Below are positions 29,975 to 39,430 of a stretch of DNA of 64,000 nucleotides, one piece after another. The position numbers were made by a program, and so were the translations under genes. Under the pieces are notes generated by a model. The model searched no databases. It was not told the origin of the DNA and saw only the letters and a list, made by a program, of their open reading frames with translations. Source of the stretch: Piezodorus guildinii. Its lineage: Eukaryota; Arthropoda; Insecta; Hemiptera; Pentatomidae. Location: positions 42,803,736 through 42,867,735 of the forward strand of contig CM041294.1 of the NCBI GenBank assembly GCA_023052935.1, given 5' to 3'. Numbering within the stretch: the first letter of the stretch is position 1; the number at the start of each line of letters is the position of its first letter.

Positions 29975-30869
29975 TCTGGTGCGGACAACACACGACTTTC
30001 ACTTAGCTCCATTTTTAAAATCAATGAAAGAATTTTCAAAAACAGTTAAGAGATAAAAATACGCGAAACTATTTAGGAATTAATTAAATTAAATTTCTAT
30101 AGAAACGTGTGTTTCATTAAAAAATCTATTATATTATTATCTAAAATAATCAGTTAGTTTTATGTTCATTTCATCACACTCTATTAACTTTTAAAAGTTT
30201 GTGTATGAGATAATATTTTTTCTGAAATATTTAGCTTTCCAACGGTATATCATACATGTATATTACTGCTGTTATGTTCAAAAACGAAAAATTCCATTAA
30301 AAAAATATTTTTTCTGTTTCTCCTTTACTTGGGTATCGAATTTATTCAATTTATATATTTACCTGTTTTTCATCAGCGTTAACAAGATAATATAGTTATT
30401 TTTATTGAATCTACAAAATTAAAGATACTTCAGGGGAAGAAAATTTGAAATATCGGCATTTAAGCCCTGTCATTCCTTTTTAATCAGTATAAAACCTACA
30501 TGATGTTAAAGACCATTAAATTTTACATTGATATAGCGAGTTTAATCAAAATCGTCGGAACCGTTTTCAATAAAATCGAAAAAAGTTGCAAAATGCATTG
30601 TATAAAGTGCCTCCTCTGGTAAGCTCATTTTGATGAAAAAAGTTTTGTCACGTCTCGGGCGTATAGTTGTCTTAAATATGAAATTTCAGTTTCATAGGAC
30701 TTACCGTTTCCGCCCGGGAGTTACCACACACATACAGACCTTTTTGCGGGACTTGGTTATTTGGACTCAAGGGACCCTATAACGTGTATTTCCGTTGAAA
30801 ACTGTAATTAAAAAATTTTCAGGATCGGAATACTTCCCCTTACTATATATAGTAAGTGAAAGTAAAAAT
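29975..30869 (+). repeat. family X, copy 4
   Basis: Starts TCTGGTGCGGACAACACACG, shares the whole body with copy 3 (CTTTCCAACGGTATATCATA, CGGCATTTAAGCCCTGTCAT, GTTTCCGCCCGGGAGTTACC, TTTTTGCGGGACTTGGTTAT) and ends at the palindrome TACTATATATAGTA (30841-30854) plus AAGTGAAAGTAAAAA. It defines the family as ~895 bp, non-coding, with conserved asymmetric ends. Confidence 0.65.
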
Positions 30870-32512
30870 GATAGTCTTTTGAATTGGACTCTATTAAAAA
30901 AAAAAAAAAGGTTCTAATTGAAAAATCTTATACTTTTTGAAAGAAAATTTTAATTTTTGATCAATGACTATTGGGAAGTTATGAACCGTTTGTGCAATAA
31001 TTTGCAATTTTTTTTCTACATAATTAATTGGCGCCTGTGATAAAAAGTTATGGCTATGAATAATAGTCTCGCTGTTGTTTCGGATGAAAATAATGGCTTG
31101 TCAGCTATCGCGAAAGAAACACTGCGGAACCTCGTCTCGAAATTAATTAATTTACCTTGTAGCACTGAAAAAGATCTTTGATCTAGCACCTTTTTATGTT
31201 CATCCTCGTTCTAGGTCAAACTTATTAATTCATTTTATGGATGTTTCATTCATAGAAGTTTCTTAAAAGATACTTCTACATATGTTGTCTGTTTATTTAT
31301 CGACGTAAGTGATTAGTTGGTTTTAAATAATAGATAAATAAACAATTTTAAATCTACGTATTACATATCTAAGGGTAAATTTAGTAGTAGTTATATGATT
31401 ATAATTCCTGTTTAAGGCTCAGTTTTTGCATGAAGCATGATTTCTCCGTTTTATTTTATGAGCGAAAGGTGGGCTCGTGAACTAGTATAAAAAGGAGTTA
31501 GCTTTGTTTGATTTGTCAATAGGTTTTAATTATACATATTAACGATTACTAACGAATAGAAGGACCGCAATGAAAATAATTAAAATAAATGCACATTTAT
31601 TATACAACTATCATTTTCTTCAAAATTTTTGCATGTTATAGAATGTATTCAAAATCTACTGTGTAGTACTTTAAAATATTAATTTTAATGATTCGGTTTA
31701 TTTATCAATTCGCTGAAATGATTTTGTTTATTATCGGAAGGCCTGCAATAATAATAATAAAAAATAATGGATGTGGTAGTTTTTAAATGATGCGGAGTGT
31801 ATAAATGAATGGTTATATTATACACTATTGTAATGGGAGTTAGTTGTTCTTAATCTATTTTACATATCTTTGGCAGGTGTTTCTTTTGATGTTGGCTGGC
31901 TCCTGGCCCATCATTCTCCCTGTTCAGCTTCCCTGTGCTTCTACTCGCACATAAGGATGTTTTGGACAGTCATTGCCTTAGAATTTCACTTTTAACTGGG
32001 CAACACACTTTCATCACTTGAGGCACATTTTTTCTTTATGACTGGCACTTACTTGCCAACAAAATGGAGGGTCCGAAATGGTGGAGTCTCCCAATTATAA
32101 TTTATAATAAATTTAACTGCTAAATTATATCCTTTTCAAGGAAAATCCTTGAACAGATTCATTCCCCATTTTCGCTAAAAAATACAAACAAAAAAACAGT
32201 AGATAAAGTTATGTGATTTCTGTGATTATCAATTATATTCCAAAAAATCGGTTTGAAGAAACTATAACTATGCCAGAAATAATTTGCGAGGAGACAATGT
32301 ACAATAGTACAATGTATAATTATATATTTTCAGTATGCTCTAAATTCCTTGATAACGTAAATATAATAAAATAAAATAATAATATACTGATTTTATTTTA
32401 TCTAGTATGAGTGACATCTATGTGGATATGTATATAAAAATATTATTGCAAAATTGTGTACATTTTTTTAAAAAGTTTTTTTTTTCGTGTTCTTATCTTT
32501 AAATTGAAATGA
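30870..32512. other. AT-rich spacer with one possible exon-like patch
   Basis: At 31860-31960 a pyrimidine-rich tract and CTTTGGCAG precede an open stretch with MLAGSWPIILPVQLPCAST before a stop. It looks like a possible terminal exon but has no partner and no family match. The rest is AT-rich and unassigned. Confidence 0.3.
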
Positions 32513-33143
32513 GTTTCAAGTGTCATGGCTGCGAGTACAGTTCACTATACGTATAGCTCTATGTTTCTTACCTTCTCATCACTGTGTTACCGCATGAATA
32601 TCCTTCAAACTTTCTGAATCGTAAGATATTGCACTGTTGAATACTTTACCGAACACAAGAGAGAGGTGAGTGGGTTTTTGTTTTAAAGACCATTACAGAC
32701 TAGTGACCGCATGGGCTGGAGATAAGGGCCAGCTGTGCCGGCTAATCCTTCTCTTGTGTTGACAAGGTCTCGGCCAGAACTGTTGTTCAAAGACGTAACC
32801 AACAATATTTATAAACATTATTTTTCTATCTCCATGAGTTTTTTTTTATTTTGTTTTTTATTTTAAATTGTTCTTAAGATATTCATTTTTGTTTTCATTA
32901 AGTTAGAAATGTTTGCTTTGTTTTTTATATTTTTTATTGTGTATGTAAATAGTTGTAAATAGTTTAGTTTTAAGATCTTTAAGGTTAATTTTCTTTCATT
33001 ATTAACTTCTTTAAGTATATATTTCTTTTTTCTTTTCTAATAATTATAAATATTTTCTTTAATTTTTTAGAGGTATATTTAATTTATTTAGTTTCATATA
33101 TATCTATGTTATTTTTACATTTTTTTTCTTGTTAAATTAAGTC

Positions 33144-34772
33144 ATGGATCTAGATCAGACCCAATCTTGCGACGACTCGGATGAGGAGACTCCCTTTTCT
33201 GAAATTAGCGAGTCAGACTCACAGTATTTAAAGCCAAGGACACTTCAGAAACGCCAGAGAAAGAACACTGGTTCCACTGGTAACTCACCAAATAAAAAAA
33301 AAAATAAAGCGGCTAAGACCAAACAGCAATCAAAAACAATGCCATCACCACCTAAAACTCGTAGTACCACTGCAGCCAACCTAAATGACACAACGGCGCC
33401 ATCTACTTCAAAACCTACCGGTTCTACTTCTACCTCTAGCCCTTCAGCTAACGCCAACAATAAAAGCCATCTTCCGGAACCACAAGAATTTTCTGACCCC
33501 GAACCACCTCCAATATTTGTATCAAATATAAATAACTTCCTCTCATTCGGCAAAGAAATTTCAGATCTTATAGGCCAGCCAAACTTTCAATGCTTTTCAC
33601 GAATAAATGACATAAAAATTAATACTACCAATAAGGAGAGCTACAAAAAACTAATCACTTATTTAAGTACGAAAAATTTTGATTTCCATTGCTATCAACT
33701 AAAACAAGATAAACCTTACAGAGTAGTTTTGAGAGGGCTCCACTCATCCACTCCTACTGAAGCCATCAAAAGCGGCCTAGAAGAAATTGGCCATACCGTT
33801 AGAAACATCTCTTCTGTAACGCACCCCAAGGAAAAATATGCGTTACCCCTGTTTTTCGTGGATTTGGAGCCAGCCAGGAATAACATGGAGATATTCCAGG
33901 TAAGACGGCTGGTATATTCTACAGTTCGGTTTGAAGAGCCAAGACAGAGAACAATAATCGTCCAGTGCACCAGATGTCAAACTTTAGGGCACACAAAGTC
34001 CTACTGCCATCACCCTGCTAGGTGTGTTAAGTGTGCCGGGCCACACACCTCTGATACATGCCTCAAACCCCCTAATGAGCCTGCTAAGTGTGCACTTTGT
34101 GGTGAAGGCCATCCGGCTAGCTATAGGGGCTGTAGCGTATATAAAACCCTTCTTCGGCAGAGAACGCAGTACCTAGCGGAACCACGAGTGGAACACCAGA
34201 TTCGCCCGCAGGTACCTGTTTTGGATTTGAATAACTTCCCGGAAATTCAGAAACAAACAGGTATCATCGTTCAACAGCCACCTGCCGTCAGGGAACCGAC
34301 AGAGCACACCAAAACACCTTCCTCTGAGATCATCGCCAACAAGCATCAACAACCACGACGTCAGGCGCCTTCTAAATCCCAAACCAAGCCTCCTGCCTCC
34401 CATCCTAACCCACAACCTGCAAATCGATCCCTTCCTCCTCATTTTCTACCCTTACGGGTAAAATTACCTCCTGAACATCCTCCCCAAATACCACCTCCTA
34501 CTGTTCAGCTAACTCAACCAAACCCCTCGCCTCAAGTACCTCAGCGGACTGAACATCATCGTACACCACGGCGAGTCCAGCCCCAAGCCAACAATCCTGA
34601 CCATACAAATTATCCACAAGTCTCTTACCCACAGCCGTATCCCAACCAAGATCCTTTCAACATATGCTCCATTCTCCAGTCCTTTCTCTCAGATCTTAAA
34701 GAAACTATCTTACCACTAATCACCCTTCTCACTAGAATCCTTACCCAAGTCCCATTCAATCTCCCACAATGA
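33144..34772 (+). CDS. J1 ORF1: Gag-like nucleic-acid-binding protein
   Basis: An intact 542-residue ORF. ORF1 proteins of Jockey-type LINEs coat the element RNA and accompany it to the target. The order is a low-complexity Ser/Thr/Lys/Pro N-terminus (1-120) with a basic KKKKNKAAK patch, a middle domain resembling the PRE_C2HC region of arthropod LINE Gag proteins (about 130-265), three zinc knuckles at about 275-333 (CTRCQTLGHTKSYCHHPARC, CVKCAGPHTSDTC, CALCGEGHPASYRGC), then a long Pro/Gln-rich tail. Its TGA (34770-34772) overlaps the ATG of ORF2 in ATGA, which suggests termination-reinitiation coupling. No lesion is visible. Confidence 0.85.
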   Translation: MDLDQTQSCDDSDEETPFSEISESDSQYLKPRTLQKRQRKNTGSTGNSPNKKKNKAAKTKQQSKTMPSPPKTRSTTAANLNDTTAPSTSKPTGSTSTSSPSANANNKSHLPEPQEFSDPEPPPIFVSNINNFLSFGKEISDLIGQPNFQCFSRINDIKINTTNKESYKKLITYLSTKNFDFHCYQLKQDKPYRVVLRGLHSSTPTEAIKSGLEEIGHTVRNISSVTHPKEKYALPLFFVDLEPARNNMEIFQVRRLVYSTVRFEEPRQRTIIVQCTRCQTLGHTKSYCHHPARCVKCAGPHTSDTCLKPPNEPAKCALCGEGHPASYRGCSVYKTLLRQRTQYLAEPRVEHQIRPQVPVLDLNNFPEIQKQTGIIVQQPPAVREPTEHTKTPSSEIIANKHQQPRRQAPSKSQTKPPASHPNPQPANRSLPPHFLPLRVKLPPEHPPQIPPPTVQLTQPNPSPQVPQRTEHHRTPRRVQPQANNPDHTNYPQVSYPQPYPNQDPFNICSILQSFLSDLKETILPLITLLTRILTQVPFNLPQ

Positions 34773-37464
34773 GTGTAAAGCCCCTAGCAATCCTATTGTG
34801 GAACGCTAACGGCCTACTCAACCACCGTGACGAACTGGACATATTTCTCCGTGACAACCATATTGACATAGCACTCTTGACTGAAACTCACTTCACACGA
34901 CGAACACGTTTTTACATACGTGACTACATCACATATAGGTCGGACCACCCAGACAACACTTCCCATGCCGGGTCATGCATCCTTATTCATAAATCCTTAC
35001 CTCATTCCCTTATTCCTTCTACTCCAACTGACGCCATACAAACAACCTCAGTGACCATTTCCACTCGTCCTTTCCATCTCACCCTCTCAGCTGTATACTG
35101 TCCTCCTGGTATTCCTATTTCCTATAACCAATTCGAAACCCTGTTTCGATCCCTCGGACCGCGCTTTATCGCTGGAGGAGACTATAATGCTAAACACCAA
35201 CGGTGGGGTTGCAGAACTTCCAACTCCCGAGGCAATCTCCTTTCCAGTGTCTCAACATCCCATAGCTATACTGTCCTCTCACCCATGAATCCCACATATT
35301 GGCCTACATCTCTAAAAAAAAAGCCTGATATCCTGGATATATTTATCACTTTTCAAATTTCCTCCTCCCAAACCACAATCAGATCACTGAACGACCTCTC
35401 CTCAGATCATAGCCCGGTTTTGCTTTCCTTGCATTCCAGTTTTGTTCCTAAACCCCCTCCTCCTACATTGATCAAAGGACAAGTAAACTGGGACGTATTT
35501 CGACTGGACCTTGAAAGCAAATTGGACTTGAACACTCCACTTAAGACAAACAATGATATTGATACAGCTGTAAAAAAACTGACTGACTCCATAACTTGCA
35601 GCATAATTGACAACACAAAGACCACTAACATCACTGGCACTCAACATACTGATCTGCCACAGCACATTCGATCCTTAATAAAAGAAAAACGCAGAGCGAG
35701 ATCGAAGTGGCATAAGACTCGATACCCAACTGACAAAACGTACTATACCAAACTAACTAACAAACTCAAGTCAGAAATAAAAACATACAAAATTCAAAAT
35801 TTACTCAACTTTACTGAAAATCTTACTACAACAGACAAATCATTATGGACAACCACAAAAAAACTTCTTAAGTTCAAAGACTGTAACCATCCACTCCTGA
35901 CTGAAAACCAAACCTGGACAAGATCTGACGAAGAGAAAGCCCAGATATTCGGACAACATCTTTACAATACTTATACTCCACATCCAGATATCCTTAATCC
36001 CAATCACCTTGAAAGGATAGAAGAAGACCTAACTATTCCCCTTCAAATGACCCTTCCACCTAAAGCTTTCCATCCTTCAGAAATATCCAATATCATTCAT
36101 AGATTACCTGCTCGAAAGGCTCCTGGCCATGACCAAATCACTTCCCATATCTTAAAACATCTCCCGCAAAAAGCCATCCTTTTCCTCACGTACATCTACA
36201 ATGCCGTACTCCGTACTACTTATTATCCTGCCTCCTGGAAATTATCCATAGTAAGAATGATTCCTAAACCCAAAAAGTCACCTGAAAACCCATCTTCCTA
36301 CCGTCCCATATCTCTTTTATGTATTATGGGTAAAATTCTGGAGAAACTCCTTCTGAAACGTATATACCCAATCCTTGATTCCCATCATATTATTCCAGAT
36401 CACCAATTCGGATTCCGTACATCTCACTCCACTATCCAGCAATGCCATCGTGTGGTGGACGTTGTCTCCTCTGCGTTGGAGCGCGGATTGTTCTGCACGG
36501 GAGCCTTTCTCGACGTAGAGCAGGCCTTTGACCGAGTCTGGCACCCGGGTTGCTTTACAAGCTCCGTCTATTCCTCCCTCCTACCTATTTTCTAATTATC
36601 CAATCCTACCTCGCTGATAGATCTTTTAAAATAAATCACAATAGTTCCTATTCCTCCCTGTTTTCTCAATCTGCTGGTGTTCCTCAAGGTAGCATCCTAG
36701 GACCCGTTCTTTATACAGTTTATACAGCTGATATCCCAACCCATCCAAGCACTTTCCTTTCTACCTATGCTGATGACACGTGTGTGCTATCAGTAGACAA
36801 TGATCCTGTTACAGCCTCTCACATTCTTCAATCCCACATCCGAGACCTTGAGGTATGGTGTCAGAATTGGAGGATTAAAATTAATTCTAACTAATCCCAC
36901 CAGATAACATTTACCCTACGTCGTAAACCAATGACTTCCTGCCCTACAGTATCCTTTAATGACACTCCGCTAGCCCCTGTTGAACAGATTCGATACCTAG
37001 GACTCCACCTTGACAAACGTCTGACATGGAATCCTCATACAAGACTTAAACGACAAGAAACTGCTCGACGTTTTCGACTACTTCAACACTTACTGGACAA
37101 ACGCTCCAACCTTCCACTTAATTACAAAAGACTTATTTATATGACCATCATAAGACCGATATGGACTTACGGAGTAGAGCTATGGGGCTCTACTAAACCA
37201 TCGAATTCTTCTCGTATCCAATCCTTACAATCCAAAATCCTTCGTAAAATCCTTAACGCTCCTTACTTTGTCACGAATAAGCTTATCCATAAAGACCTTA
37301 ATATCCCATATGTTACTGAACTAGCCCGAACCAGGTACCAATCATTCCATGAAAAACTCCATTTCCACTCTAATCCACTAGTTTCTATCTTATCATCCTC
37401 TTCAATTCCTGATAATCCTCCGAGGCGTCTGAAAAGAAGATGGCCCCGAGACCTTCTAGTTTAA
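34769..37464 (+). pseudogene. J1 ORF2: endonuclease-reverse transcriptase, frameshift plus nonsense
   Basis: The ORF starts with the ATG that overlaps the ORF1 stop. Residues 1-230 form an APE-type endonuclease (LWNANGL, TETH, GGDYNAKH, SSDHSPV). The reverse transcriptase follows from about residue 450: RKAPGHDQI, SSYRPISLLCIMGKILEKLL, HQFGFRTSHST, FLDVEQAFDRVWH, GVPQGSILGP and the catalytic YADD at 36766-36777. At about 36550 one base is missing relative to the 28.0-kb copy, which ends the first frame at 36595 and moves the rest to the -1 frame. In that frame TAA at 36892-36894 replaces a Gln codon kept in the 42.7-kb copy. The frame then continues to 37464 with the conserved C-terminus (PIWTYGVELWGS, RRLKRRWPRDLL). 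The YADD box and C-terminus are thus cut off and the protein should be inactive. Confidence 0.9.
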
Positions 37465-37611
37465 AATATTTTTAGAGCGCTGCCAATGGGTGGCGTCTCT
37501 TCATGTATTTCATGTCATTTTCCTATATCCATCACATTTACTTGTTGTATATAATTATACAGTTGTAAATATCAATAAATAGTTTATAAAAAAAAAAAAA
37601 AATTGAAATGA

Positions 37612-38027
37612 CTCAGAGCTGGGGCTGATTTTTATTTATTTTTTAATTTTCTTTTTCTGTTTTTTTTTTATTTTATTTTTTATTTACTTCTCTATTTCTC
37701 TGCTTCTTTTCGTTTCTATCTTTTATTGTTTTGTTTTTTTATCTTAATATAATTAATTTTTTAGGAGTATATATATGATGAATTGTTTAAAGTTTTATTT
37801 CTTTTTTAGTTAGATTATGATATTTGTAAGTAATATATCTTTTTTTTTTTTTTTTTTTTCCTCGTTTTTTTAAAAATATTTATTTCTCTGCTTCTTTTTG
37901 TTTCTATCTTTTATTGTTTTGTTTTTTTATCTTAATATAATTAATTTTTTAGGAGTATATATATGATGAATTGTTTAAAGTTTTATTTCTTTTTTGTTAG
38001 ATTATGATATTTGTAAGTTGTATATCT
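37612..38027. repeat. T-rich segment with a ~147-bp direct repeat at 188-bp period
   Basis: TATTTCTCTGCTTCTTTT, then TTAATATAATTAATTTTTTA GGAG and the ATATATGATGAATTGTTTAA block, occur at 37693-37840 and again at 37881-38027 with few differences. It resembles T-rich 5' UTRs of Jockey elements but carries no ORF. Confidence 0.75.
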
Positions 38028-38144
38028 TTTTTTTTCGTTTCATTATATAAATTAAGCTGGTATGTAGTACATTACTATTTACTTATAATTTCAATTATTA
38101 TTATAATTTCAATCATTGTATTGTAATGCATTGTAATTTTTTTG

Positions 38145-38213
38145 TATGATTTACCACCTTTAATTGGGCCTAGGCCTGTTGGTGGATGGTGTAAAATAAA
38201 AATAAAATAGTCT
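38145..38213 (+). repeat. probable LINE 3' end (Jockey-like tail)
   Basis: ACCACCTTTAATTGGGCCTA, GGCCTGTTGGTGGATGGTGT, then AAAATAAAAATAAAATAG. A GC-richer 3' UTR followed by an A-rich tail fits the tip of a LINE. Together with the T-rich repeats just upstream it may be a heavily deleted copy. Confidence 0.35.
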
Positions 38214-38867
38214 AGCGAATGAAATTGGAATAGATTCGTAATGACTTATGAAAAAGTTGATTCGCTTGCTAGGAGTTTTAAGGAATATAATACTTTAATA
38301 TAGTAAGATTGTATTTCATGTATTATATATTTTGTAGAGCTTTTAGTAGCACTTTAAAATTTTATATCTTTTATCTTTATTGTATATCTAGGATGAATTT
38401 AACAGTCCATTATCAGAAAGTGGATACTTAAAATGTTTATATCATGCAATCTTAAGCGTAATAGCTCCTTATAGCTAACATTACCTGACATATAAATGTT
38501 TTTATTTCTTCTTCTCACGATAATTTGATTCCAATAACAATTATCGTTACATAGAAACTCTTTACTAATTATTAACCGAAAAACTATATAATAATCTAGG
38601 AATTTGTTAAAATCTGAACAATGATAGTTGGATCCCATATGTAACTCGTTCCATTTAAAATAGAATCAATGATATAAATATCATCCCAAAGATCAAATCG
38701 CGTAGATGACCATAAATAAATAGTTATAAAATTTTCTGTAATTTCCAGTATCATCAAGACAGTAAAATATAAGATAATATACTTCCAGTGGAAAAGTACC
38801 ATATAGGAAGTTCAAAAAGTACTAATAAATCAGAGACAAAATACGTATTATTGTATTAATTATTTCT
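38214..38867. other. AT-rich spacer, no gene seen
   Basis: Chance ORFs only. Confidence 0.45.
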
Positions 38868-39430
38868 TGTTTATTCATTTAACGCCACTTTTATGCTTCT
38901 GTGGCTAATCGGAAGATGCGACACTGGGAGTCCTAATTTTTTTTCGACCAGGATTAAAACGGAGAAAAAAAACAAACAAACCTTGTACCTCTGCAACCCC
39001 TGAAGGATCTTTGGCTAAGCAGATATAGATATTGCTTGTGTTTTGGCCAACGGCCATTCAACGGGATGATTAGGCTCACGCGTAATCACACTTAATCGTT
39101 AGATTTTTCCCTCATTTATTTATATCCGCTATATAAAAGTTACCCTAAGGGTCACCTATAGTATAGTAGCTAGCATAACAGTTTTTTTTTTATCGAGGTG
39201 GTGGATTCATACCCCACGTGGCCATAAGAAGAGGAGCGAAAATTTCTTGGTTATGTCGTCCTTCGGAGGGGACGTAAAACGGTGGTCCCGAGTCTGTACG
39301 ATTAAATTAAAACTATCAAGTACCTGACATGGCACAGACTTAGGACCACCTCCGAAGGAAGGTAAAACCAAGGATTCTCTCTTTAAAAAATCCTAGAGCC
39401 ATCTTACGGTTTTGAACCCAACACGGCTTA
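38868..39430. repeat. composite of SINE-A and SINE-B fragments in alternating orientation
   Basis: In order: a SINE-A 3' fragment on minus (38870-38960: TTTAACGCCACTTTTATGCT, GGCTAATCGGAAGATGC), a SINE-B fragment on minus (about 38985-39147: CAACCCCTGAAGGATC, GATTAGGC), a SINE-A 5' part on plus (39151-39300: GGGTCACCTATAGTATAGTA, GGACGTAAAACGGTGGTCCC) and a SINE-A body-to-head piece on minus (39310-39425: AAGTACCTGACATGGCACAG, TTTTGAACCC). The last two form an inverted pair. All are degenerate. Confidence 0.6.

Larger units (their letters stand above)
32513..37599 (+). mobile_element. full-length Jockey-type LINE (J1)
   Basis: The 12-bp sequence AAATTGAAATGA flanks the element at 32501-32512 and 37600-37611, fixing the 5' end at about 32513 and the 3' end at the A-run (about 37588-37600). 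Inside are a ~630-bp T-rich 5' UTR, ORF1 (nucleic-acid-binding), ORF2 (endonuclease plus reverse transcriptase) and a ~120-bp 3' UTR. At 5.09 kb with only two ORF2 lesions it is a young insertion. Truncated relatives lie at 28.0 and 42.7 kb. A few A residues at the duplication edge are ambiguous. Confidence 0.85.

Noticed and set aside
33245..34442. Minus-strand ORFs opposite LINE ORF1
   Set aside because: Shadow frames of ORF1; composition mirrors its low-complexity regions.
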